From NCBI GenBank assembly GCA_963776195.1, contig CAVZMO010000023.1, positions 1 to 64,000 of the forward strand: DNA of 64,000 nt, in the 5' to 3' direction. This stretch comes from CAVZMO01 sp963776195 (GTDB lineage Bacteria > Nitrospirota > Thermodesulfovibrionia > Thermodesulfovibrionales > SM23-35). Positions 27,788-36,620 of this stretch are shown here, piece by piece. The position numbers were made by a program, and so were the translations under genes. The first letter of the stretch is position 1. Each line of letters starts with the position of its first letter. Below the pieces are notes generated by a model. That model searched no databases and was not told where the DNA came from. It saw nothing but the letters and a program-made list of their open reading frames with translations.

Positions 27788-28420
27788 TCAGTCCAGAAGT
27801 TGGTGGTTTATGGCATAATGCATTAATTCCGCATTCGTTTTCATGTTCATTTTATCCATGATGCGGGTCCGGTAGGTACTGACGGTCTTTATGCTCAGGG
27901 AAAGGTTCTCAGCGATCTGTTTTATCGTTTTTCCCGCGGCTATCATACGAAGCACCTGGTATTCGCGATCCGACAGGATTTCGTGCACCGGCTTTTCAGA
28001 ATCTGTTTCCATCTCAAAGGCTAATCGTTCGGCGAGGGAAGAAGTGATATATTTTCTGCCCTTCGATATCTTCCGTACAGCTGTTATGAGTTCATCAGGC
28101 GCACTCTCTTTCGTCAGGTATCCGGACGCTCCGGCCCTGAGAACCCTCACAGCATACTGTTCTTCGGGATGCATACTCAAGACAAGGACCGGTAGTTTAG
28201 GTTTTTCCATTTTCACCTGTTTTAATACCTCAAGTCCTGACATTCCCGGCATAGAAATGTCGAGCAAAACTATGTCGTATTTATCCTTCCAGATTTTCTC
28301 AAGAACTTCCTGTCCGTTACTGGCTTCTCCAGCCACATTAACATCGGCACATTCCGCGAGGATGTGCTTCAGCCCTTCACGAAAAATAGCATGATCATCG
28401 GCGATAAGAATCTTTATCAT
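27788..28420 (-). CDS. NarL/FixJ family response regulator
   Basis: 210 residues. REC domain (1-120) with D8/D9, phospho-acceptor D54 in VLLDISMPGMSG, and the K of TKESAP. A LuxR-type HTH (145-205) carries LSDREYQVLRMIAAGKTIKQ and LSIKTVSTYRTRIMDKM for DNA binding. Its ATG overlaps the kinase gene's stop (ATGA): wait-free translational coupling with the histidine kinase encoded immediately upstream, which is its likely partner. Targets are unknown. Confidence 0.92.
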   Translation of the reverse strand: MIKILIADDHAIFREGLKHILAECADVNVAGEASNGQEVLEKIWKDKYDIVLLDISMPGMSGLEVLKQVKMEKPKLPVLVLSMHPEEQYAVRVLRAGASGYLTKESAPDELITAVRKISKGRKYITSSLAERLAFEMETDSEKPVHEILSDREYQVLRMIAAGKTIKQIAENLSLSIKTVSTYRTRIMDKMNMKTNAELMHYAINHQLLD

Positions 28421-30579
28421 TGATTTTCTCTAACGTCCTGGAGCGGTATTTTCACCGTCATTACGGTTCCTTTATTGGCAATACCCTTCATCATATTGTT
28501 TCCACCGAAAATTTTTACCCGTTCCCTGATCCCGATAAGACCGAATGATTTAGGATTACTAATCTGCTCTTCTGTAATGCCCTTGCCGTTGTCCCGGACC
28601 TTCAGTTCTATCTGCCCGTCTCTCTGTTTCAAACTCACCTTTACTGCAGACGCTTCTGCGTGCCGCGCAACGTTCGTCAAAGTCTCCTGAAGAATACGAA
28701 AAATTGCAGTATTACGGTCTTTATCGAATGTAATATCCTTGGGTTCTATTGTAATGTTGCATCTTATACCCGTTCGTTGCTGAAATTCGTCCGCCTGCCA
28801 CTCAATGGCCGCTGCGAGACCGAGGTCGTCCAGCAAACCGGGTCTCAAAGCTGTCGAAATCTTTTTTACCGTCTGGATAGTCCTGTTGATTAATTGTGAC
28901 ATTGTGTCTGTTCTTTCGCGAACTGATATTTGATCTTCGGGCAATCTCTTTCTCAACCAGGACAGGTCCATTTTTAGAACGGTCAATGTCTGCCCCAACT
29001 CATCATGAATTTCACGGGCAATATTTGTTCTTTCTATCTCTCCCACCCTTTGCAGATACGTGGTGAGATTCCGCAACTGCTCTTCGCTTTTCTTAATGGC
29101 GTTTTCTACCAGTTTGCGTTCCGTTGTGTCGATGACATTTCCCATGATAGCAGGTTTCCCCTTGTACTGAATAAGTGTCACCATCATTTCGCACCAGATG
29201 GTCTTGCCGTCCTTTGTTATCCGGCGAACTTCATATTGATGAGGAACCGGCTTTCCCTCCAATCTTTTGATCGCAATGTCTTTCAGGATTTTCCTTTCGT
29301 CGGGATGTACCAACAACAGATGTTCTTTTTGGAGCAGCTCCTCCGGTTTGTATCCATGCATATTCGCAAATTTATCATTGACAAACACAAATTTTCCATC
29401 TTGGTGTATGAATATGCCGGTAAGCGAATTTTCTGTGAGTGTTTTATATTTTTCTTCGCTCTCCTGGAGCACCTTTTCTGCAAGCTTGCGCTTGCTGATG
29501 TCGCGTATCGCAGTAACACAGAGGTCCCTTCCCCGTGATGAATAATTCTTTCCGCAAACTTCGACGGGGAACGTACTCCGGTCTTTCCTCATACAGATGC
29601 TTTCATAGGGCAGACTATATCCGGAGAGGATTTTCACCACGGTCTCATCGCGAATATTCGGTTCGATAAGCCCGGATATGGATTTCCCGAGGAGTTCGTT
29701 CCGTTGATAACCGAATAACGTTGCCAATTTCTTGGTAACATCTATCAATCTTCCTCTTTCGGTTACCGCAATACCTTCAAATGCAGCTTCGGTTACCCGG
29801 CGGAATCTGATCTCACTATCCCTGAGCGCTTCCTCGGCCCTCTTGCGCTCGATGATTTCTTGCTGCATTTTTTTGTTTGCCGCTTTAAGTTCTGCCGTAC
29901 GCTCTTCAACCCTCTGCTCAAGGTGATCATGGGCTTTCAGCAGAGCAGCCTCTGCCAGCTTGCGATCGTTAATTTCTCTTGATATGCTCTTGATCGTATC
30001 GTTTGTCACTTTCTTTAGTGATTCCAGCAGTTCTATTTGGGATTTTCCAGAGACTCTTGCGCGTAAGTCGCCGATCGACACCCGGTGCAAAACATCAAAA
30101 TGCTCTGCGAGGCCCATGGCAAATTCGTGAGATTGGTCGACGATCTCACCGATTTCTTTAGCGGTTATATTAACGATATGCTTTAACTTGCTGATCAACT
30201 CAACTCGTGATGTTTCGGGTATTCTCACTGTGGGATCTCCCGATGAGATCTTTTTCAGTGCTTCGAAGACTTCGGACAGTCCTAAAGCGAGCTCCAAGCC
30301 GATGTTCTCCAACTCCTTATCACGGTCACAGACTATCTTTCTGAATTCCTTAAATTGCTCATTTGTTACCCTGGTAGTGTCTTTCATGGCGGCAACATCC
30401 ATATTCGTCTCAAAAATTCTGCAGCCGAGACACATTTCCATCTTTTCTAGGAATTTTCCTTGAATCTCATTTCGGCAATGGGTCCCCGAGAATAGCCAGC
30501 ACTTCAGGTTTTTTGATCTATAAGCGGGGCAATCCCTCTGTCTACAGTTGAAAGATGTCCAGCATTTCATCTTTTCCAT
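28417..30579 (-). CDS. PAS sensor histidine kinase with N-terminal Cys-rich domain (HisKA_3)
   Basis: 720 residues, no clear membrane helix, so probably cytoplasmic. The N-terminus (1-60) has a two-CW type set of cysteines: CWTSFNCRQRDCPAY, CWLFSGTHC and CLGC, likely a metal or redox site. Two HAMP-like modules follow (SSGDPTVRIPE, SIGDLRARVSG), then a coiled coil (205-245), PAS domains at about 250-370 and 375-495, the NarX/NreB-type HisKA_3 phosphorylation site REIHDELGQTL (about 525) and an HATPase with DNGKGI and FGLIGIRERV. It is coupled to the NarL-type regulator downstream. The cysteines suggest redox or gas sensing (inference). Confidence 0.9.
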   Translation of the reverse strand: MEKMKCWTSFNCRQRDCPAYRSKNLKCWLFSGTHCRNEIQGKFLEKMEMCLGCRIFETNMDVAAMKDTTRVTNEQFKEFRKIVCDRDKELENIGLELALGLSEVFEALKKISSGDPTVRIPETSRVELISKLKHIVNITAKEIGEIVDQSHEFAMGLAEHFDVLHRVSIGDLRARVSGKSQIELLESLKKVTNDTIKSISREINDRKLAEAALLKAHDHLEQRVEERTAELKAANKKMQQEIIERKRAEEALRDSEIRFRRVTEAAFEGIAVTERGRLIDVTKKLATLFGYQRNELLGKSISGLIEPNIRDETVVKILSGYSLPYESICMRKDRSTFPVEVCGKNYSSRGRDLCVTAIRDISKRKLAEKVLQESEEKYKTLTENSLTGIFIHQDGKFVFVNDKFANMHGYKPEELLQKEHLLLVHPDERKILKDIAIKRLEGKPVPHQYEVRRITKDGKTIWCEMMVTLIQYKGKPAIMGNVIDTTERKLVENAIKKSEEQLRNLTTYLQRVGEIERTNIAREIHDELGQTLTVLKMDLSWLRKRLPEDQISVRERTDTMSQLINRTIQTVKKISTALRPGLLDDLGLAAAIEWQADEFQQRTGIRCNITIEPKDITFDKDRNTAIFRILQETLTNVARHAEASAVKVSLKQRDGQIELKVRDNGKGITEEQISNPKSFGLIGIRERVKIFGGNNMMKGIANKGTVMTVKIPLQDVRENQ

Positions 30580-30792
30580 TGCGTCAGCCTCGATGTTCCG
30601 AACATGTTTTTATGAAGAAGATTCTCTCCGGTTGCAAGTGCAGCACTTGTGGCAAGATTTACAGGGAAGCCGGAAGAGATAAATATTCTGTTTTTGAAAG
30701 TTGCGCGTGGTCCGTTCATGCAAAACTTCATTCTTTGGTCTTCTGCACACATGCAACTATATAGATAATATTAATTGTACAAATTTGTCAAA

Positions 30793-30810
30793 CTGGACAA
30801 CGTTGTCCAG
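30793..30810. promoter_or_regulatory. 18-bp perfect palindrome, operator candidate
   Basis: CTGGACAACGTTGTCCAG is a perfect 18-nt palindrome with even symmetry, preceded 11 nt earlier by the shorter palindrome TTGTACAA. It lies between the histidine kinase start (30579, minus) and the Cys-rich gene (30994, plus). It looks like a dimeric repressor or activator site; the regulator is unknown. Confidence 0.55.
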
Positions 30811-30940
30811 GACATATGCGAAAGGTATTGACTTCGAAGGTGAGTGTGGGATAATTTTTACAGAAAGATGCACATTACTGCGGAAAAAATTAAGGGATAT
30901 TAATCCGGCAGATGACTTTTTATATATTTTATATTTTAAA

Positions 30941-30970
30941 TTGACAAAACTTGATTTGAAGATATATATT
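30941..30970 (+). promoter_or_regulatory. Sigma-70 promoter for Cys-rich small protein
   Basis: TTGACA (30941-30946) matches the -35 consensus exactly. TATATA (30963-30968, 16-nt spacer) or TATATT (30965-30970, 18-nt spacer) would serve as -10. The start codon of the 76-residue protein follows about 24 nt later. Confidence 0.6.
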
Positions 30971-30993
30971 ACCATCATAGCGGGGGAAACATC

Positions 30994-31224
30994 ATGTCTT
31001 ATCAGCTTAGTGGTGAGACTAAAAAGCAGACAGTCCGGTGTACACATGATTTTCAATGTCTGAATGACAATTGTAATATGTGTACAATATTGAAATGCCT
31101 TGAAAATACTCTCCTTGTCAAAGGTCCTAAACATCTTCACTGCTCCTATTTTCTCTCCTACGGAGACAAACTTTTCTGCCTCTGTCCTTCAAGACACGAA
31201 TTATATATCCGCTACGGCAAATAA
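30994..31224 (+). CDS. Cysteine-rich small protein, unknown
   Basis: 76 residues with nine cysteines (for example CTHDFQCLNDNCNMCTILKC and CSYFLSYGDKLFCLCPSR) and no signal peptide. The spacing suggests a metal- or Fe-S-binding module. A consensus promoter and GCGGGGG before the ATG support expression. The stop is at 31222-31224. The N-terminal cysteines of the nearby kinase make a link possible but unproven. Confidence 0.6.
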   Translation: MSYQLSGETKKQTVRCTHDFQCLNDNCNMCTILKCLENTLLVKGPKHLHCSYFLSYGDKLFCLCPSRHELYIRYGK

Positions 31225-31287
31225 TAGATAAGGTTTGCCTAAAGTATTTTCGAACGGCCTTCCTGGAAGAAGGGTATTGATTTTATG

Positions 31288-31345
31288 TGGTAGCGAAGGC
31301 CGGACTTGAACCGGCACGCCATTGCTGACGAGGGATTTTAAGTCC
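31288..31345 (-). tRNA. tRNA-Leu(TAA) 3' fragment, attachment-site scar
   Basis: Read on the minus strand, this begins GGACTTAAAATCC (anticodon stem-loop with anticodon TAA), continues with a long class II variable arm, then GCCGGTTCAAGTCCGGC (a perfect T arm), CTTCGCT (acceptor 3' strand), A and an encoded CCA. The 5' half (D arm and 5' acceptor strand) is missing: the adjoining DNA does not continue it. A 3' half left by tRNA-targeted integration is the usual explanation, so this is a likely att site. Confidence 0.75.
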
Positions 31346-31370
31346 AAAAATAACACTTTCCGTTAATCTT

Positions 31371-31425
31371 AAAAGCCCTTGATATTAAGGAAATATTATC
31401 TAATGTCAGGGGCTTTTCCTTTTTT
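31371..31425 (+). terminator. Long hairpin with T-tract
   Basis: AAAAGCCCTTGATATTA (31371-31387) pairs with TAATGTCAGGGGCTTTT (31401-31417) with 17 pairs including two wobble pairs, followed by CCTTTTTT. It directly follows the tRNA-Leu fragment and may be a terminator of the element that integrated there. Confidence 0.55.
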
Positions 31426-31596
31426 CTTAATGTTGGCTGGAGTTGGCACTAATTGGCAAGAATTTAGAGGAGATGGTTACAAAAAGGTTACAAATTCATT
31501 ACATGACATCTTGAATGCCATTTATTTTCAGGCTACCATTGTGTTTCATCGGGTGGCAGCTAATGCTTGATACTGCTTGAAGAACTCCACTAAAAG

Positions 31597-31631
31597 GGGA
31601 TAGTATCTTTGACGGTGCTATCCCTTTTTTT
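31597..31631 (+). terminator. Terminator-like hairpin without an upstream gene
   Basis: GGGATAG (31597-31603) pairs with CTATCCC (31618-31624) and is followed by a T7 run. No intact plus-strand gene ends here, so it is probably left over from a deleted gene. The rest of 31226-31861 holds no supported gene. Confidence 0.55.
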
Positions 31632-32023
31632 CTCCTGTCAGGTATACAAAAACTATACAGTAATTCCGCAATATTCGACACTCTATCTACCTTATAATGT
31701 GACGCCATGACGTGACATTGCTGGACACTGGCAGGTCATATTTCGACAAACGCTCCCATAGAAACTCTCAATGGTGGCTCTTATGGGCGGGGGAGGTACT
31801 TTGCCCCAAGGATCTCCCGCAGTGACGCTTTCCCAGCACGAAATCATCAAATTTGTTACACTAAATTAATAGCTTAAATGTAGTAATTTCATGTTTTAAC
31901 CCTATCTAATTACCTCCTGTTATCAAAATCAAACGGCAGTGCAACTACATATTGAGCTGTAAAGACCTTGGTGTTATACAGGTAACACAAGGTAACACTA
32001 ATAAACTTCTTTTAAGGAGTACC

Positions 32024-32506
32024 ATGAAAGAAAAAGACATTTTTGAAGACATTATAGAAATAGGCAAGAGGCGCGGAAAGCTCACTTATGATGAGATAAA
32101 CGATGCTGTTCCCTCAGAATATTCCTCCCCCGATGAGTTAGAAGAACTTATGGATATTCTGCATGATGTGGGAGTTGAAGCTATAGATAATCAGGAGTCT
32201 GACATTACTGAGGAAGAAGTCTTAGTTTCAGAGGAAGAAAAAGAGGAATATGATGAAACAGAGGACATTGTTCAAGCATATTTCCATTCGATGGGGAATA
32301 TTTCAATACTCAAAAGGCATGAAGAAATAGAGCTCGCGAAGAGACTGGAAGAAGGAAAAGAGATTATTAAAGGGATAGTGACAGCACTGCCTTTATATAA
32401 AAAACTCGCAGCAAATTTAGATGGCAAAGATGAAGAGGACTTGAACAATGCAGAAGAAAAAACAGATGAAGCTCTTGAAATGAGCTCGAAGGTACTTGAC
32501 AGGATT
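32024..32506 (+). pseudogene. Sigma-70 factor truncated by IS630 remnant
   Basis: About 161 residues of sigma-70 N-terminus remain: region 1.1 (DIFEDIIEIGKRRGKLTYDEI), the acidic linker EEEVLVSEEEK, and region 1.2 DIVQAYFHSMGNISIL with LAKRLEEGKE. Homology to the copy at 58990 stops near 32506 (residues KVLDRIL), where IS630 sequence begins; the open frame runs on to 32560 into IS DNA. Regions 2, 3 and 4 are absent, so it cannot direct RNA polymerase. AAGGAGTACC precedes the ATG. Confidence 0.85.
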
Positions 32507-32806
32507 CTTCGTGGTAACCGTCTTGAATATCCATCGCAGATTCGGCCCCGTCAACTTTAGCGGGCGGCCTGAAAGAGGCTTCGCTTTGAGTGCCTCTGTT
32601 CCCCCTTCCCGATATTTCGCTATCCATTTGTAAATGCATCCGCGCGTCATTCCCAAGGCTTTGATCACTACCTCGGGACTCTCTCCCGTTTCCACTTGTC
32701 TTACTGCTCGTATCCGTATCGCTTCCAACACATCGTGTCTCAGTTTCCTGCCGTCTGTTATTGTCATGTATCATAGTATACACTATGTCGCCTTACTTAT
32801 GCACTT
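32507..32806 (-). mobile_element. Truncated IS630-family element
   Basis: Only the 5' end of an IS630-type transposase remains. On the minus strand from 32767 it encodes the HTH part: MTITDGRKLRHDVLEAIRIR, then GESPEVVIKALGMTRGCIYKWIAKYREGG and LSGRPLKLTGPNLRWIF. The DDE catalytic domain is missing; the frame then runs into the sigma gene. The outer end near 32806 has TATACACTATGTCGCCTTAC, typical of IS630 tips. The truncation point coincides with the loss of the sigma gene, the usual result of an IS-adjacent deletion. Confidence 0.75.
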
Positions 32807-32807
32807 A

Positions 32808-33347
32808 TTAGTAACTTCCTATTATCGTCACAGTACTAGCCTGCGGTCCCTTTTCACCCTGTTCTTCCACAAAACGCACCTCCATTCCGACCTTCAGGTG
32901 CTTAAAATCATAGTTTAATACACTGTGCTCGTGAAAATAGATCTCTGCACCGTCTGACGTGGTCAGAAAGCCGTAACCCTTATCAGGAAACAGTGCACTT
33001 ATGTGCGCATGAGGTGTTTCTTCGTGGTGTTTTATATCATCTCGCTGCTTTCTGGCAAAGTCCTCTAACTGGCGCCGAGCTGCATCAAAGGCATCTCTTA
33101 TCGCTACATTGATATCCTTGTGGGGCTCGCGTTTTATTACCAGTTCCGCACCGGGTACCGTTATGTCAATATGTAGATTGTACAACGCCCCCTCATGGCG
33201 ATGACGGTGGGGAACTTCCACCACGATCCTGCATCTCATGATTTGGTCGTAATATTTATCTAAGTTCTCCGCCTTCTTGCGGATGTCTTCCCTGAAAGTT
33301 TCGGGAAGATCAAAATTGCGTGCAGTAATTTGCAGTGGAAGTCTCAT
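32808..33347 (-). CDS. HPF/RaiA ribosome hibernation factor fused to cold-shock domain (copy 1)
   Basis: 179 residues from the ATG behind GAGGGAGGG. Residues 1-105 are an HPF/RaiA domain (LQITARNFDLPETF, KYYDQIMRCRIVVEVPHRHR, DINVAIRDAFDAARRQLEDF). Residues 112-175 are a CspA-like domain with the RNP1-like GYGFLTT and IYFHEHSV. HPF-type proteins block the decoding centre of idle ribosomes; the cold-shock domain would add RNA binding. It is nearly identical to the copy at 60559 and ends IIGSY instead of VIEG. It is convergent with a sigma gene in both places. Confidence 0.88.
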   Translation of the reverse strand: MRLPLQITARNFDLPETFREDIRKKAENLDKYYDQIMRCRIVVEVPHRHRHEGALYNLHIDITVPGAELVIKREPHKDINVAIRDAFDAARRQLEDFARKQRDDIKHHEETPHAHISALFPDKGYGFLTTSDGAEIYFHEHSVLNYDFKHLKVGMEVRFVEEQGEKGPQASTVTIIGSY

Positions 33348-33626
33348 ATTATTCCCTCCCTCAGACAACTTCAAGATTATGTTTTCATACTAACAACCAA
33401 TGAAGCTCAAGTCAATATATGAAAAAACAAATAAAATGAATCACTTGAAGTGACAATTCGAGAAAAATAAGATCCAGTTTTTATATGGTTTCTTTTTTGG
33501 TATACTTTTCCTTTTTATCCACAAAAATCAAGGTTTGACATATGTATTTACGAAGAGGTTCCATTCAAAATATTTCCACCATGACAGAATAGAGATATCT
33601 CTCTCTCGGTGGCGAAGGGGTTCATT

Positions 33627-35036
33627 TTACCTTTCTTTTCTTGCCACGCCGGTCATGTGGGCAGCATCTGAAACAGCCGAGGCAACTGTTGCAACAACTC
33701 TTCTATCAAATATACTCGGTACTATATAATCTTCGCTCAGCTCCTTTTCATCAACCATTGAGGATATTGCCCTGGCAGCGGCGAGCTTGATTTCTTCATT
33801 AACAGTCCTTACCCGTGAATCGAGAAGACCACGGAATAGTCCCGGAAAACAGAGCATATTATTGATCTGGTTCGGATAGTCAGACCTGCCTGTCGCGAGA
33901 ATTCTGACATAGGGGTATGCTTCCTCGGGAGCGATCTCTGGCTCGGGGTTGGCAAGGGCAAAAACAATTGGGTCATCAGCCATACGTTTGATATCCTCGA
34001 CGGAAATAATATTCGGGACAGAGACTCCGATAAAAATATCCGCATCGATCAGTGCAGATGAGATACTTCCTGTGATCATCTGTTGATTCGTATTTTCCGC
34101 AATCCATTGCTTTGCAGGGTTCATATTCTCTTCCCTGCCTTTATAGATAATTCCTGCTCTGTCGCAGACAAGCATATTCGTTATGCCAACTTTTCTAAGA
34201 ATCTTGCAACAGGCTGTCCCGGCAGCGCCTGCACCTAAAATAACGATCCTCAGATTTTCGACTTTTTTCCGCACAATTTTCACTGCATTCAGAAGAGCTG
34301 ATAGAATTACAACTGCTGTCCCATGCTGGTCGTCATGAAAGACAGGGATATCGAGTTCCTCTTGCAGTTTCTCTTCAATCTCAAAACATCTTGGAGATGA
34401 AATGTCCTCGAGGTTAATGCCACCAAAAACAGGCGAGATATTTATTACGGTTCTGATGATTTCGTCCGGATCCTTTGTTGAAAGACAAATAGGAAAAGCA
34501 TCAATGTTTGCAAACTCTTTGAAGAGCATTGCTTTCCCTTCCATAACGGGCAATGCCGCCTCCGGGCCAATATCTCCAAGTCCGAGAACGGCACTTCCGT
34601 CCGTCACTATAGCCACGGAATTCGCTTTAATAGTAAACTGGTATGCTTTTTTTTTATCTTTCTGTATCGCTTTGCAGACGCGGGCGACTCCGGGAGTATA
34701 CACTCTCGATAGATCATTGCGGTTTTTTACGGGTACTTTATTATGAATCTCTATCTTTCCGCCAAGGTGCTGTAAGAATGTCCTGTCAGTGACATGGATG
34801 ACCCTGACTCCGTCGATCCTTTTAACAGCATCAACAATATCTTTTTCGTGGGCCTCATCCCTTGCATTCACAGTGAAATCTCTCACCATCATGCCTTTGC
34901 CGACCCTGACGATATCTACAGCACCAATATCGCCACCCCTTTCACCTATAGCGATAGCAATCTTCCCGAACATACCAACCTGATTTAGTATCTCGAGTCT
35001 GAGTGTTATGCTGTAGCTCGGACTTGGAATCCTCAT
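33627..35036 (-). CDS. NAD-dependent malic enzyme with N-terminal ACT domain
   Basis: 469 residues. An ACT domain occupies 1-80 (LRLEILNQVGMFGKIAIAIGE), implying allosteric control by a small ligand such as an amino acid. The malic enzyme part has KVPVKNRNDLSRVYTPGVARVC, the catalytic tyrosine/lysine region, GDIGPEAALPVMEGKA, the metal site DDQHGTAVV and the NAD-binding ILGAGAAGTACCKIL. It oxidatively decarboxylates malate to pyruvate in the cytoplasm. It stands alone, with a 590-bp upstream gap to the next minus gene that includes little else. Confidence 0.92.
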   Translation of the reverse strand: MRIPSPSYSITLRLEILNQVGMFGKIAIAIGERGGDIGAVDIVRVGKGMMVRDFTVNARDEAHEKDIVDAVKRIDGVRVIHVTDRTFLQHLGGKIEIHNKVPVKNRNDLSRVYTPGVARVCKAIQKDKKKAYQFTIKANSVAIVTDGSAVLGLGDIGPEAALPVMEGKAMLFKEFANIDAFPICLSTKDPDEIIRTVINISPVFGGINLEDISSPRCFEIEEKLQEELDIPVFHDDQHGTAVVILSALLNAVKIVRKKVENLRIVILGAGAAGTACCKILRKVGITNMLVCDRAGIIYKGREENMNPAKQWIAENTNQQMITGSISSALIDADIFIGVSVPNIISVEDIKRMADDPIVFALANPEPEIAPEEAYPYVRILATGRSDYPNQINNMLCFPGLFRGLLDSRVRTVNEEIKLAAARAISSMVDEKELSEDYIVPSIFDRRVVATVASAVSDAAHMTGVARKER

Positions 35037-35165
35037 ATAACGATTATACAGGCAAAAATTCTAATAGTGAAAACTGAATATTGATATCTAACAAGCACAT
35101 TTCTTTACCTCAAAGGATCCGGCGCACTATTATATTTATTCCTCATATTGAATGTTAATCGTCAA

Positions 35166-35783
35166 TCACCCGATTTCCGACAAAATCTCCTTGATCATTT
35201 CAATTTGTACGTCAATATTATATTTACTCTTCAGTTCACGCCCGATATCCTCTGCACAATGGATTCCCGTGGCCTTCATACTTTTAATGAAACCTGTTAG
35301 ATCTTCCCATACGTGCCATGGGAATATCACCCATCGCCATTTAATTATTTTTTTCACATAGTAATCGGGCAGAAAATTAGAAATAATTTTGTGTATAAGC
35401 ACGGCAGTCCTTATTTCTTTCGGTTCAAACTTTTTGAGATGCTCAAGGGAGACCCTCAGTGTATCACCGGTATCTGTTATATCATCTACAAGTAAAACCC
35501 GTTTATCTTTTATGTCCACATAGAGGGGGAATTTGATAACTGCTTTTTCAGTTGGGGTGGCAACCATTCCCCAGTGTTCCACTTTGATGGTGGTCAAATC
35601 CTTAATGTGAAGGAAGTCACACACAAGCCTCGCCGGAACAAGCCCTCCTCTGCATATTGCCACGACTATATTAGGATCAAATCCGGAATTTTTGATTAAA
35701 CCCGAGAGCGTTTTGGAATCCCTAACGACGCTTCTCCAAGAGGGCATGTCACATCTAAATCGCCCCTTAATAGGTAAAAGCAC
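35166..35783 (-). CDS. Purine-type phosphoribosyltransferase
   Basis: 205 residues from a GTG with GAGGTG 5 nt upstream. The PRPP loop is VLLVDDITDTGDTL (residues about 95-108) and VAICRGGLVPARLVCDFL the PPi loop. The type I fold and the ending IKWRWVIFPWHVWEDL resemble xanthine/hypoxanthine phosphoribosyltransferases common in archaea and some anaerobes. The nucleobase is not determined by sequence alone. A second, different phosphoribosyltransferase lies at 36613. Confidence 0.82.
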   Translation of the reverse strand: MLLPIKGRFRCDMPSWRSVVRDSKTLSGLIKNSGFDPNIVVAICRGGLVPARLVCDFLHIKDLTTIKVEHWGMVATPTEKAVIKFPLYVDIKDKRVLLVDDITDTGDTLRVSLEHLKKFEPKEIRTAVLIHKIISNFLPDYYVKKIIKWRWVIFPWHVWEDLTGFIKSMKATGIHCAEDIGRELKSKYNIDVQIEMIKEILSEIG

Positions 35784-35972
35784 TTATCACCTCATCAAAA
35801 AAAATCAAATAACCACCTAAAATAAATATTATTACGCCGGCAAAGATGAAAGGAACAGGTTTGATTTTTCCTGCCTACTCGGTAATTCCAACTCCTTCAG
35901 CAATAATTGGTCCTCTCGATTCAATCTCATCAGTAATTGCTGCTGCTCCTGACAGACAGTGGTTGTCAACTT

Positions 35973-36620
35973 TCAATCCTGCGTAGTAATAAGATACTTC
36001 TTGAACCAATCCGCGGCAAGGCGTGCTGCTTCCTCCAATGTTCCAGGCTCTTCAAAGAGATGTGTAGCGCCAGGTATTATCTTCAGTTGCTTCTCCGCCT
36101 TTATCATGTCGTATGCCGTTTTGTTAAGCTCTATAACTACGTGGTCTTCGCCTCCTACAATGAGAAGCGTAGGGGCCATGGCTTTTCCAAGGGCATTCCC
36201 TGCAAGGTCCGGCCTTCCGCCCCTTGAGACGATGGCCTTGATCTCTTTACCGAAGTCTGCGGCCGCAACCAACGCAACTGCGGTTCCGGTACTGGCGCCA
36301 AAATAGCCTATCTTCAACTTTGCGATCCCTGGCTGTCCCTTGGCCCACAGTGTAGCAGCCTTCAGACGATCGGTGAGCAGGGGGATATCGAAGCGGTTTT
36401 CATAGACCTCGTCCTCCTGTGCGGTCAAGAGATCAAAGAGCAGAGTGCCCATGCCTGCCTTTTGCAGAACCCCGGCCACAAACCTATTTCTCGGGCTCAA
36501 CCGGCTGCTGCCGCTGCCGTGAGCGAATATTACCAACGATAGTGCATCCTTTGGAATTGTAAGAATGCCTTCAAGCTTCACGGAATCAGCTGGAATCTTT
36601 ACCTGTTTTTCTTCAGTCAC
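35973..36620 (-). CDS. Alpha/beta hydrolase (dienelactone hydrolase-like)
   Basis: 215 residues. The strand order fits an alpha/beta hydrolase: FAHGSGSSRLSPRN near the oxyanion site, the nucleophile elbow YFGASTGTAVAL (serine about 110), an aspartate in LLIVGGEDHVV and histidine in GATHLFEEPG. The GTG start has GGGGG upstream and overlaps the 3' end of the phosphoribosyltransferase gene by 8 nt. This pair recurs side by side in many bacteria, so a joint function is likely but unknown. Confidence 0.85.
   Translation of the reverse strand: MTEEKQVKIPADSVKLEGILTIPKDALSLVIFAHGSGSSRLSPRNRFVAGVLQKAGMGTLLFDLLTAQEDEVYENRFDIPLLTDRLKAATLWAKGQPGIAKLKIGYFGASTGTAVALVAAADFGKEIKAIVSRGGRPDLAGNALGKAMAPTLLIVGGEDHVVIELNKTAYDMIKAEKQLKIIPGATHLFEEPGTLEEAARLAADWFKKYLITTQD

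Larger units (their letters stand above)
31862..33418. repeat. Segmental duplication, copy 1 (sigma / HPF-cold-shock block)
   Basis: This segment matches 58841-61166 in order and orientation: a leader containing AATTAATAGCTT, a sigma-70 gene on plus, and a convergent HPF/cold-shock gene on minus. Here the 3' two-thirds of the sigma gene and the gap after it are replaced by an IS630 fragment. The HPF genes of the two copies are almost identical at the DNA level. Confidence 0.85.

Noticed and set aside
31379..31570. 63-codon open frame after the tRNA fragment
   Set aside because: It overlaps the long hairpin and T-run and has no ribosome binding site or protein-like features.
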